A DNA stretch of 64,000 nt from contig CP086683.1 of NCBI GenBank assembly GCA_030544685.1, forward strand, positions 1,798,001 to 1,862,000. Reading direction: 5' to 3'. The notes under the pieces are model-generated. The model did not search any database and had not been told where the DNA came from. It saw nothing but the letters and a program-made list of their open reading frames with translations. How positions within the stretch are numbered: the first letter of the stretch is position 1; each line of letters begins with the position of its first letter. Shown piece after piece: positions 19,625-28,445 of the stretch. The stretch comes from Pseudomonas sp. B21_DOA (GTDB lineage: Bacteria > Pseudomonadota > Gammaproteobacteria > Pseudomonadales > Pseudomonadaceae). A program made the translations under genes and the position numbers.

Positions 19625-19904
19625 AACGTTGGTCGATGTCTGGTGTGATGGCATTTTGGTATCTGCCTGGGCATAATCGGACCGCCGCTGCCAAAGCAGA
19701 TTGAAGTGATTCATGCACAGGGAAGCGCTTGCGGCATCCTTCCCTATGCCAGATTGATGGTCTTGGAACCACAGGCGAACACATGCCTTTGGCTCCCGGA
19801 CGTGGATCGGCCTGCACGTTTCACGCTTTTTCAAATGATGACTTGGGCGAGTTGTACCCGAGCAGATCCTGCGCGGGCTTCGTCTGAGCGAATATAGGTG
19901 AAAG

Positions 19905-20192
19905 ATGGGTGTAATAGTTGGTGTTTTCGTATTCCTGATTGCACTGGGCGCCGTTATCAGCCTTGTCGAGAAAGGCGCTCAAGGTGCCAGTTCCCGCGTA
20001 CTCCGTCCCTATATCGGTTTGTTACTGATCGCCGGATTGATCGCCGGCATGGGCCTAGTGCTGGGCACCATGTTCCGTGGCGTTGAAGACTACTTCTTCA
20101 TGGTCGCCAAAGGCGTTGCGGTATTCACCGGGGTCGTTGTGTGCCTGCAATTGATCATTGTGATTGCAAAACGGTTTTTTGTTGCCGGCTGA
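19905..20192 (+). CDS. Small integral membrane protein of unknown function
   Basis: A 95-aa protein, almost all hydrophobic, with three likely membrane helices (about residues 2-20, 37-57 and 68-90) and a short basic end. It begins 280 bases after the zinc-ribbon gene, in a stretch where I see no other gene. I cannot name a family. Membrane proteins of this kind occur near many defence loci, but nothing in the sequence ties it to its neighbours. Confidence 0.6.
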   Translation: MGVIVGVFVFLIALGAVISLVEKGAQGASSRVLRPYIGLLLIAGLIAGMGLVLGTMFRGVEDYFFMVAKGVAVFTGVVVCLQLIIVIAKRFFVAG

Positions 20193-20425
20193 GCTGAACA
20201 CCGAGCTTTGCCCGATTCTCTTTATGGGTTTGCAGGTGATTCATTCATGTCGACAGAAAGGCTCTGCCTAAAGGTTTTCGGTGTATCAGCACATAAGGTG
20301 TGTACATTGCCCGGCTCGCCGTTTACCGGAGTGCTACTACGCCTGAGAGTTTAAAGGCGGCGCATTTTCCTCGAGAGCGCCGGACGAGTCCGTCGCGAGT
20401 AGCTCTGAAATCGAAAGGAATCAGC

Positions 20426-21740
20426 ATGACGCAGTTGGTGGTGCACACGATATCTCGTGCCTGGTCGCGCATGGGAGAGCTGGGTCGGCTTCGGACCCCT
20501 TCTCAACGCTGCGAATACATCGTTGAAGATTTCGCCGATGACCTGGTGATTGTATTGGTAGCCGCCAAACGCCACGTCCTACTCAGGTCGGCCTTCGAAG
20601 CTGCACTGAATTACCTCCACCAAAACGGCCATGGGATTGAAAATCCGTGTCTGATCAAGTCAAACAATGACCCGACGCTATCCGGCCCGCTCTGCCTTGC
20701 CAGTAGAGTCACGTTGACCGGGGCGTATGGCCCGCGAAATATCAATTACGTGGTGCCAATTCTGAAAGCACTCGGCCTGGTCGATATCCGAACCTCGACG
20801 CCTAATTCCGTCTGGCTCGGCACGCCACTTGCGTCCAATGATCTTTCATTGCCGACGCCGGTACGACGGGTCGAGAAAGGCTTGCTCACTGCCCGACAAT
20901 TTGACTTTTCGCACTATCTGAGCGGGTTGTGGACAGGCGCGGCAGGTTCGTTTTCGCATCGTTACAAGGTGAGTAGGCACCATTCCTGGAAAGACTGGAA
21001 AACTCGGCACGGCGTCAGCGAATGGTGGTGTCAGAGCTTGAGCCAGGCAAACGAGCACTATTGCTGGCCTGAAAAAGCAGCACCGCATGATTTTGCGAGC
21101 ATCGCAGCTGAGCTGCGCAAGAGCCTGGCCGCCAATGATGATGCTGCTGCGTTGGTCGCGTGCAAGGCGATCTTTGCCTGGGGGCGTTGCGCGAAAGGCT
21201 GATGATGCTTCTTTGCTGTGGGTCCAGTCACAAGCGGCAGCCAAAACCTTGTGCCGTTCAATCCTGAAATCCGTTGAGTTGCTTAACCCTCGATCCGCAG
21301 AGCCACTGAAAGACTTCAACGGAGAAACATTGTTGATGAATTCGGCGATGACCAAGATCTATTCCGCCGCGGCGCCGGACAGCTTAATCATTTATGACGG
21401 TCGTGTGGGTGCCGCATTGGGGTTGTTGACGCGCAGTTGGCTCATGGCAAACGTTGAACGCACAGTTCCTGCGGACTTGGCATTTCGCTGGGGCCCGAAT
21501 ACCAAGACCAAGAACCAAAAGGATGAAACGAGAAATCCTTCGAAAGATCGCCTCATTTTTACGAATCTCTATACCGCCTCCAGTGAACTTCCTGCACGCA
21601 ACAGGGAGTGGGCTGAACTTGTGCGGATGAGCAGTCGCCTGCTGGGGGCTACGCGAGAAATACTGGGTACTCAAGGCTACACCGTGACATTAGGCATGTT
21701 GGAGCGTTCGCTGTTCATGTTGGGGTATGACGTCCGCTAA
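20426..21740 (+). CDS. Uncharacterised protein with 8-oxoguanine-glycosylase-like segment, frameshifted
   Basis: About 437 aa. The start at 20426 is chosen for AAAGGAA just upstream. The first 255 residues continue in another frame after the G run at 21180-21184; one extra G or two missing ones explain it. The rejoined sequence reads KAIFAWG-VARKADDASLLWV. The second half has NSAMTKIYSAAAPDSLIIYDGRVGAAL, which resembles the S-x2-TK...P...(I/V)YD-(S/G)-RV pattern of proteins annotated as OGG-fold 8-oxoguanine glycosylases. I recall this pattern rather than having checked it. It is the first gene of an operon with the CrfC-type dynamin, 39 bases upstream of that start. Confidence 0.6.
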
Positions 21741-21779
21741 TAGCGCGCAGTGAGTTTTGAAGTTCCTGAGGTGTTAGCC

Positions 21780-24293
21780 ATGTTCCGTTCGTCAAGTGAT
21801 GCATTGGCAGCAGCTGTGGATAAAGCATTGGCAGATTCAAGGGCCACAATCCGGGCCGCTAATTTTCAAGGAGATCAGATGTACGAGCAAAATATCGAAC
21901 TGCTGCGGGAAGAATCCCTTCGTTTGCTTGAAGTGGAAATCGATCTGTTGCAACGAATGAAGGGCGCAGACGGGGTAGTGGTCGACGAGCATGGCCATGA
22001 GCACCAAACCTTTACCCAGGCCAGTATCCAGAAAGATCTGGAAATGCTCCGGGGCGAAGCAGACAAGCTTCAGCGTCTGGAGATGGTGCTGGCCGTTGTC
22101 GGGACGATGAAGGCAGGCAAGTCGACCACGATTAACGCCATTGTCGGCACAGAGGTGCTGCCTAATCGAAATCGTCCGATGACCGCTCTGCCGACGCTGA
22201 TCCGTCATACACCCGGTCAAGCCGAACCCATTTTGCGTTTGGAAAACAACGGCCCGATCAACCGTGTGGTCGCTGAGCTGCATGAGCTGTTGCGTGGCCC
22301 CGCCGGGCAGCAATTGCCGTACGAGCTGATTGATGACAAGGATATGCAGTCTCTGCTGCGGCTAATTGAGGAGAATGGGCGGTTCGATAACTGCTATCAG
22401 GGGCCTGAGGCCATTTTCTGGTTTCTCAGAAGCTTGAATGATCTGGTGCGCGTGGCGCTCGAGTTGGGCGTGGACTTCCCATTTGATAGCTATGACGAAA
22501 TACACGAAATCCCTGCTATTGAAGTCGAGTTTTCCCATTTGGCCGCAACGCCAGAAAGTTTGGGGCGTCTGACATTGCTCGACACGCCCGGCCCGAATGA
22601 GGCTGGCCAGCAGCATCTTCGCAAAATGCTCGGCGAGCAACTGAAAAACGCTTCGGCCGTTTTAGCCGTTCTGGATTTCACCCAGCTCAAGTCCGACGCC
22701 GATCAGCATGTAAGGCAGGAGCTGGAGCGAATCGCTGATGTAGCTCAAGGGCGGATGTTTGCGCTCGTCAACAAGTTCGATGAGAAAGACCGCAACAGCG
22801 ATGATGAGGCGCAGACCAAACGCCTTGTTGCTGATTCATTGCTGGAGGGCCGGCTACAGCATTCTCAGGTATTCCCCGTGTCGTCAAAACTCGGCGATCT
22901 TGCCAACCGTGCACGACGCGAGCTGGCACTCAATGGCCGCTTGCCGACGATTGTTGGCGAGCAGAACGCCTGGGTAGCGGACTTCGGTAAAGCAGCGTTC
23001 GGCATGTTTTGGACGAGCATGGTGACTGATCCGGAAACCGTGAAAAAAGCGGCCAACGCACTCTGGGATGCATCGTTGTTCGCGGGCCCTCTGGATCAGA
23101 TCATTCGCAAAGCCCACTCCGGCGCGGCGACACTCGCCGTGGCTTCTGCTGCCGCCAAGCTCGCTGACATCGCGACCAGATTGAACAACTTTCTCTCTGT
23201 TCGAGAGGCCGCGCTGGGAAAGGACGTCGAAGAGTTGAGCGAGCAGATCAATTCCCTGCGCAATGACATAGAGCGTATCAGCGGCCTGGAGGCCAAGACG
23301 CGAAAGGATGCTGAGCGTGCCTTGCAAGCCATTGATGGAAAAATGGACAAGGTCTTTTCTGATATTCGTGCCGCCATCAGCGCCCAAATTCAAGAGGGAT
23401 TCAAAGCTGGCAAGGAAACCGAAGAGCAACAGACTCAGGAGCGCAAAAGAGAGTCACTGACCGGGCTGTTCTCGATACTTACTGGCGCGGGTAGCCCACG
23501 GAGGTTGCAGAGACGGCGTACGACCTACGGCTATGAATTTGATGAAGACACGCCTGTCATCAAACTCAGCGACCGGGAAAAGGCTAAAGAGATTACGCAA
23601 GGTATTGAAAACGGCGTCCGGGAAATAATCACGCTCAATGAAAGGCGTTTAGTCGCGGAGACTGAGCTCATTCTGAGAGATTTTCATGCCTTGTTCGAGC
23701 AAGGCATTTCAACTCAGGCCAGTGAGATCATCAATGATCTCAACCAGCGTCTGAACCGCAGTGGCTTTTCCATTGCAATCAAACTACCGCCCATGCCAGC
23801 ACTTTCAATGCGCCCGTCCAGTGGAGAGCTTTTGGGTGAGGTTATCGAAAACAAGCAGCGGAGTGTGACCCGTCGGCGTCGAGCCAGTGGCTTGTGGGGT
23901 GGAATTTGCAGCTTCTTTGATACGGATGACTGGGGTTGGGAAACCTACTCGTCAAGAGAGGAATACTTTGAAATCGACGTCAATAAGGTGAAGGCCTCCA
24001 TCGAAAAGTGCGTCGCCGATGTGTTCGCTGGTTTGGCGAGTGCCACGGTCGAGACCATCGCCAAGCCACTCGAAGCCAGCGTTGACAGCTTCTTTGATGA
24101 ACTCAGGCTGACCGTCGAGTCTATTCGCAGCGACCTGAATCAAAGTATTCGCGACAAACAGTCCGATCAAGGGCAGCAGCAAAGACTGGGTGAACTGCTG
24201 GCAGGCTTCAAACGCCATGTTCCCGGTATTCAGCAAGACAGTGAGGCACTCAAGCGTGATGTACCTCTCACGGGCGCAGGAGTAAGCGCATGA
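21780..24293 (+). CDS. crfC: Dynamin-like GTPase, CrfC/YjdA family
   Basis: An 837-aa dynamin-superfamily GTPase. The P-loop GTMKAGKST is at residues 108-116, followed by switch I (MTALPTLIRHTPGQ), the G3 motif LLDTPGPNE, and G4 VNKFD. The block from LEMVLA to HTPGQ is nearly identical to E. coli CrfC (YjdA), a dynamin homologue that binds the replication clamp and affects nucleoid positioning. The C-terminal half is helical with coiled-coil segments. In E. coli a clamp-binding stretch lies near the N-terminus; the matching place here reads EIDLL rather than QLQLL, so clamp binding may differ. The start at ATG 21780 is preferred (GAGGTG upstream) over GTG 21750. It overlaps the next gene by four bases. 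Confidence 0.88.
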   Translation: MFRSSSDALAAAVDKALADSRATIRAANFQGDQMYEQNIELLREESLRLLEVEIDLLQRMKGADGVVVDEHGHEHQTFTQASIQKDLEMLRGEADKLQRLEMVLAVVGTMKAGKSTTINAIVGTEVLPNRNRPMTALPTLIRHTPGQAEPILRLENNGPINRVVAELHELLRGPAGQQLPYELIDDKDMQSLLRLIEENGRFDNCYQGPEAIFWFLRSLNDLVRVALELGVDFPFDSYDEIHEIPAIEVEFSHLAATPESLGRLTLLDTPGPNEAGQQHLRKMLGEQLKNASAVLAVLDFTQLKSDADQHVRQELERIADVAQGRMFALVNKFDEKDRNSDDEAQTKRLVADSLLEGRLQHSQVFPVSSKLGDLANRARRELALNGRLPTIVGEQNAWVADFGKAAFGMFWTSMVTDPETVKKAANALWDASLFAGPLDQIIRKAHSGAATLAVASAAAKLADIATRLNNFLSVREAALGKDVEELSEQINSLRNDIERISGLEAKTRKDAERALQAIDGKMDKVFSDIRAAISAQIQEGFKAGKETEEQQTQERKRESLTGLFSILTGAGSPRRLQRRRTTYGYEFDEDTPVIKLSDREKAKEITQGIENGVREIITLNERRLVAETELILRDFHALFEQGISTQASEIINDLNQRLNRSGFSIAIKLPPMPALSMRPSSGELLGEVIENKQRSVTRRRRASGLWGGICSFFDTDDWGWETYSSREEYFEIDVNKVKASIEKCVADVFAGLASATVETIAKPLEASVDSFFDELRLTVESIRSDLNQSIRDKQSDQGQQQRLGELLAGFKRHVPGIQQDSEALKRDVPLTGAGVSA

Positions 24294-25206
24294 CTGACAG
24301 TAGGAGTGAGAGCGCGGCAGTAGCGCCCGACGCCGAAATTTGCCAGATACTGACGTGTCTGCCCGAAAAGTTCGTGGTGGATTTTGCCAACGGCATTGAT
24401 GTCGCGCGTGAACGTCAGCGTTACATGGCAAAGCGGGATGGATTTTTCGCTCGCCTTTACGACGGCTTTACCGGTCAGGGTGATCGCAATCAGGCTGAGA
24501 TTAACGCAAGCCTCACCGATGGTGTGGAAGGTGCGTTGAACTGGTTAAAAGATTTGAGCGAGTCGCTGGCAAAAAGCAACCATGCGATTGTTCAAGTCAA
24601 CGCCCGGGTCAACGCCCTCAAGCATGACGTCGCCACCCTCGTCGACTTTTCGATAGAGAGCCGTCAGGCCATTGATCTGCTTTCGCAACGCCTGGATGAA
24701 CGTTGTGATGAGCTGGATCGCAATGTCGCGAGGATTGACCGGCTACAGCAGGCGCACCTGCACCTGGACGACGTTTTCGGTAAGTGGGGAGCTGGGCGGT
24801 TCAATACGTTCACGCTGTCCGGACGCTGCTATGCAGCGCTCGAAGAACTGCGCTGGGGGCGTTTGGCGACTATTGCCAGACAGTGTCCGGGCACGAACGG
24901 CAAAAGCAGCTTGAGCGTCTGGCCAATCGGGCAATCATTCAGATGAACAAGGATGCAGGAATCAGTCAGGGCGAACGTATCGCGACTCGCGACCGGTGGC
25001 TGGCTCGTCCTGTTGGCGGTGTCGTGTCTGCTGATGGCGAAGATGCTATCCGTTATCTGGGGGACTGGACGGATCCTCATTCCACACCGTTCGCATTTGC
25101 GGCCTCGCAGACGCCGGAAGAGTTGCCTGTGCATCTGCCACGCATCATTGGCGCCCCTCGCGTGACGGAAGCCATGATTAGTGAACTGTTTCTGGAGGCT
25201 TCATGA
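24290..25206 (+). CDS. YjcZ-like partner of the CrfC dynamin, frameshifted
   Basis: About 305 aa when reconstructed. It is a mostly helical protein with a coiled-coil middle (VNARVNALKHDVATLVDFSIESRQAIDLLSQR, split here at residues 100-130). It overlaps the dynamin stop by four bases. In E. coli the yjcZ gene likewise sits beside crfC (yjdA), and motifs such as LYDGFTG near residue 57 and the overall length suggest the same family. The frame breaks in the G run at 24855-24859; one more G joins LEELRWG to AFGDYCQTVSGHERQKQLERL. The role is presumably as a cofactor or scaffold for the dynamin. Confidence 0.65.
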
Positions 25207-26291
25207 TGAGTGCGCCCATGAAAGTCGGGTTGGTGCTTTCCGGTGGTGGGGCCAAGGGGGCCTATCAGGTCGGTGTGCTCAGAGCCTTGCGTGAGCTCGG
25301 CACCCGTATTGATGTGGTCTCCGGAGCCAGTATTGGCGCCCTCAATGGCGGCGTTCTGGCTTCTTCTCCATCACTAGATGTGGCTATCGAGCGCCTTGAG
25401 GCCGTTTGGGAACGATTGGCCAATGAATCCCCGTTGAGCATGAAAGCTCCTGGGTATCTTGCGCTGCTGGCTGCAGCGGGCCTGCGGGTTCAGGGTGCAG
25501 GCGCTGTGCTGGCGCTTGTTCACGCCGTAAAGAAAATAGCCGGGGCGTTCGATTACGAACTGCCGAGCTGGCTTGATGGGCTGGACGAAGGCTTGTTGGA
25601 CGACCAGCCGTTGAAGCAGCTAATGGATGAATTTCTCGACAGCCAGCAGTTGGCGACAGGGATGCCGCTCTATGTGTCGTTGTATCGCAGCAACGGCGGG
25701 CTTCAGGACTTGGCGTCAGCATTCATGGCCGAGGTCGGGCTGGGCAATACACCTGATTCGGAATTCGTGCATATACAGTCCCTCAAGGAAGACCAACGCA
25801 AACAGGCGTTGCTGGCTTCGGCGGCGATCCCGCTATTGTTCGCTTCCCGCAAACACGGTGAGCGACGCTACTCGGACGGCGGCCAAGGTGGCTGGCATAC
25901 GATGCAGGGTAATACGCCAATCACCCCATTGCTGGAAGCTGGCTGCAACCTGGTGATCGTCACTCACCTGAGTGATGGATCGCCTTGGAGTCGCCAACGA
26001 TTCCCGGATGCGACCATTCTGGAAATTCGTCCCCAGCAAAGCCTGAGCCGAGCTACTGGCCTCATGAGCGGGGCTCAGGACTTGCTGGGTTTTGATGTCG
26101 ATAAGATTCCCACCTGGATCGAGCAGGGTTATCGGGACACCCTGCATTGCGTTGGGCGCGTCATGGAGGTGCAGAAGAGTCGTAATGATCTACGAGCGTC
26201 GGAGGCCGCTCTTGCAGGAATGAGCGTGGAGTCGGCTAGAGCCGACAGCGTGCTGGCTGACGCGATGGCGCGCCTGACTAAAAAGTCTTGA
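25203..26291 (+). CDS. Patatin-like phospholipase
   Basis: A 362-aa serine hydrolase of the patatin family, which cleaves fatty acyl chains from phospholipids. The complete catalytic set is visible: oxyanion loop LSGGGAKGAYQVG near residue 15, nucleophile motif SGASIGALNGG (GxSxG) near residue 42, and the catalytic aspartate in RYSDGGQGG near residue 220. There is no signal peptide, so it is cytoplasmic or peripheral. It overlaps the YjcZ-like gene by four bases, so production is tied to the dynamin. Patatins act as membrane-damaging effectors in CBASS (CapV) and other defence systems. The coupling to a dynamin here is unusual. Confidence 0.88.
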   Translation: MMSAPMKVGLVLSGGGAKGAYQVGVLRALRELGTRIDVVSGASIGALNGGVLASSPSLDVAIERLEAVWERLANESPLSMKAPGYLALLAAAGLRVQGAGAVLALVHAVKKIAGAFDYELPSWLDGLDEGLLDDQPLKQLMDEFLDSQQLATGMPLYVSLYRSNGGLQDLASAFMAEVGLGNTPDSEFVHIQSLKEDQRKQALLASAAIPLLFASRKHGERRYSDGGQGGWHTMQGNTPITPLLEAGCNLVIVTHLSDGSPWSRQRFPDATILEIRPQQSLSRATGLMSGAQDLLGFDVDKIPTWIEQGYRDTLHCVGRVMEVQKSRNDLRASEAALAGMSVESARADSVLADAMARLTKKS

Positions 26292-26305
26292 AAGGAACCA
26301 GGGCA

Positions 26306-26865
26306 ATGGCGAATGTGCACATCGAATGGGATTGGCTTCACTGGAACTGCAATCAGACGTGGGGTAAGTATGTTTGGCCAGAGTTGCAAAGTAGAGGGTG
26401 AAGCTACAGGACCTGGAGCGATGCGTGTATGTGATCAGGCTCAATGGTCTGTTCGCGATCCAGTATCCCAAAGGCATCTCACCCACGGTTTACATCGGCG
26501 AAGGTAATTTCGAGCAACGGATCACGCAGCACAAGAACTGGTTGCTTGAGCTGGCCGATTTGCAGGGCGACTACGAATTTCTCATTGCTTATTGCTTCCC
26601 AAGGGCGAGGAATGCCTCCAAGGTTTACTCCGAGTTCGAAGCGATGTTGATACATGAATTTCGAGACATCTATGGCTCGGCGCCTTTGCGAAACAAGCAA
26701 ATGGAGTTTCAGAAAGCCAGCCATGCATTTGGCCCGATCGACGAAATTCGCAGCGCCATCATGATTGGCCGTGGCATGCGCTTTCATTGGTCGGTACAGC
26801 CGATGAAAAGCTCGCCCATGTACGATGTATACCAGAGAACCATTCTGGAAGAGTTGAGGGTTTAG
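26306..26865 (+). CDS. GIY-YIG-like nuclease-domain protein, frameshifted
   Basis: About 186 aa. A short W-rich beginning (MANVHIEWDWLHWNCNQTW) runs into LERCVYVIRLNG, then PTVYIGEGNFEQRITQHKNW, then YSEFEAMLIHEF and LRNKQ. The VYV...VYIGEG pair, the R-x3-H, the glutamate and the asparagine follow the order of a GIY-YIG nuclease. The frame shifts at the GGG at 26396-26398; one more G links LQSRG to VKLQDLERC. If the upper part is ignored, the frame starts at GTG 26398. It follows the patatin gene by 14 bases and ends the operon. Confidence 0.6.
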
Positions 26866-27192
26866 CGCTTAAGCCCTTGGCCTGCCACGGTACCGACGGG
26901 TACGAGGGAGAAATGTTTTGTCATCCCTCGTACCCGTCGGTCCTCAACGATCACGATGTCAGCACGGGCCTAAGACGTTCAAACCGATGCTTTGCGACTT
27001 CGCTTGCCCAAGTGCAACCGGAGCCCAGTCCCTCCCCATTTTCTTTGAAATCAGGAGGGCAGTCAGCCGGTAGTAGTACTTCACGCGGACGAGTGCAACG
27101 CTAAATGACCGATTAGCGAGTTCGGGGGCTGTCAGCAGGGAAGAAATAATCCCGATGTCCACTGAAGGGCTTGATGACCCCTAGAGGCGTAC
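26866..27192. other. Intergenic region with long inverted repeat
   Basis: I see no gene between the GIY-YIG-like gene and the small integrase helper. The region holds the perfect inverted repeat at 26892-26941, listed separately. Confidence 0.5.
26892..26941. repeat. Perfect 18-bp inverted repeat with 14-base loop
   Basis: ACCGACGGGTACGAGGGA (26892-26909) and its exact reverse complement (26924-26941) flank a 14-base loop. It begins 26 bases after the end of the dynamin-patatin operon and could act as a terminator, although no T tract follows on the plus strand. Confidence 0.7.
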
Positions 27193-27468
27193 TCAGAGAT
27201 TGAAAGCCCATGTTTTTTGTAAACGACGAGCGAGAAGCCGCACGGTCAGCAAATAGTGATATCGCGTTGCCTCGCTGCGTAGTTTTAGGCGATGCTCAAG
27301 AAACCAAGCCATGTGCTTTTTCTGCCAAGCCCAAGGTTTTTCTAGCCGCCAGCGTTCAGATATCTCAGCTTGGATGAGCTTCGCTTGTCGTAAATGGCGC
27401 TGCCGAGTTGCGTACGACCCCGTCAGCACCGCAGCCAAGAACAGCTCCATATCGAATTGCTTACTCAT
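27193..27468 (-). CDS. Small helper protein of the tyrosine integrase
   Basis: A 91-aa basic protein (MSKQFDMELFLAAVLTGSY to ARRLQKTWAFNL) rich in R, W and L, probably helical. Its ATG overlaps the stop of the integrase gene by four bases, so the two are made together. I recall such small partner genes beside this integrase type in Pseudomonas elements, but I have no functional name for it. Confidence 0.6.
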   Translation of the reverse strand: MSKQFDMELFLAAVLTGSYATRQRHLRQAKLIQAEISERWRLEKPWAWQKKHMAWFLEHRLKLRSEATRYHYLLTVRLLARRLQKTWAFNL

Positions 27469-28445
27469 CTACGACCTCCAATGTAGGCAGCGACCACATC
27501 GATCCGACCGTGCCCAAGCTCATAGCTGATTTGCCTGCGAGCCTCACGATCAAGGGTCTTATCTATCTCGCAACATGGGCCACCGTTGATAGGTGCGCGG
27601 TGTTGGGTGATTTGCTCATAGCGCTCACAAGCGTACGCCGCTCTTAGCTCATGGAAGCCTTTCAGGTTGTGTACATGCAGGATGTCCCGTGCTGGGCGGA
27701 TGGTTTCCTGCAGCACACTAAGGTAGCTTTCGTATGGAGCAATCAGGTTGCGGCTACCCACAGGCGACACCTGCTGTGCAAACCCAAGCGCCTCGTGAAC
27801 ATGGTCGTCCACCGCAATCCAACGGGGTGCCGACGCACCGGCGCGGCCGCCTTTGGTGCCATCCTGAATATTGATCCTGCCTAGGTCGTTAGCCTCACGA
27901 CTTAGCCGTGGCAGGTCGGCCAAGATAGCCTCACGCAAGCGCATGCCGGTGGCTCGCGCCAAGAGAATGATCGCGGCGGCCCGTCTCTGGTCACGACTGC
28001 AAAGTGCATCGACGATCTGCTTAATCTGTTCGCGGTCTTGGCCCTGAGGCACCGACTGGCGAACTCCGGTGCGCTGCATACCCAACGCCTTACTCGGGCT
28101 TGGCAATTTCACGCACTGATCACCGCGAAGCGCTGCCATGGTCCTGTTAACGCTGGATAGCCGGTTTTGTGCAGTGCTGATGGCGAGGTCACCGTGCGCT
28201 ACAACGTCGCGCAGGTACGCCGCATAGTCGGCCAACACCTTCCGATCAATCTGCCGTGCATCATTGATACAGGGCCCTAGTTCGGAACGGCACCATTTGA
28301 CGAATGCCTGCCACCGATCACAGTGCGCCTTGACCGTGCCGTAATGACCGCCGCCGAACATGTCTTTCAGCGCCTGCGGCCCTGCGTAACTCAATTGCCT
28401 GCCATAACCGAAATTGCGGCCATCGCGCTTACCCACCAGTGCCAT
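27465..28445 (-). CDS. Tyrosine recombinase / integrase domain-containing protein
   Basis: About 326 aa. The C-terminal catalytic domain carries the tyrosine recombinase residues: R in ATGMRLREAIL, H-x2-R in FHELRAAYA, and H plus the tyrosine nucleophile in LGHGRIDVVAAYIG. The N-terminal part (GTVKAHCDRWQAFVKWCRSELG) is a SAM-like core-binding domain. The start at 28445 is chosen because GAGG lies upstream; the longer frame to 28490 has no better site. It is a different type from the P4-like integrase 1 kb away, so this may be a separate small element inside the island. Confidence 0.8.
   Translation of the reverse strand: MALVGKRDGRNFGYGRQLSYAGPQALKDMFGGGHYGTVKAHCDRWQAFVKWCRSELGPCINDARQIDRKVLADYAAYLRDVVAHGDLAISTAQNRLSSVNRTMAALRGDQCVKLPSPSKALGMQRTGVRQSVPQGQDREQIKQIVDALCSRDQRRAAAIILLARATGMRLREAILADLPRLSREANDLGRINIQDGTKGGRAGASAPRWIAVDDHVHEALGFAQQVSPVGSRNLIAPYESYLSVLQETIRPARDILHVHNLKGFHELRAAYACERYEQITQHRAPINGGPCCEIDKTLDREARRQISYELGHGRIDVVAAYIGGRR

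Noticed and set aside
19446..19834. Minus-strand frames opposite the zinc-ribbon gene and the following gap
   Set aside because: There is no ribosome site or family resemblance; the plus strand gives a coherent CxxC protein once two bases are restored.
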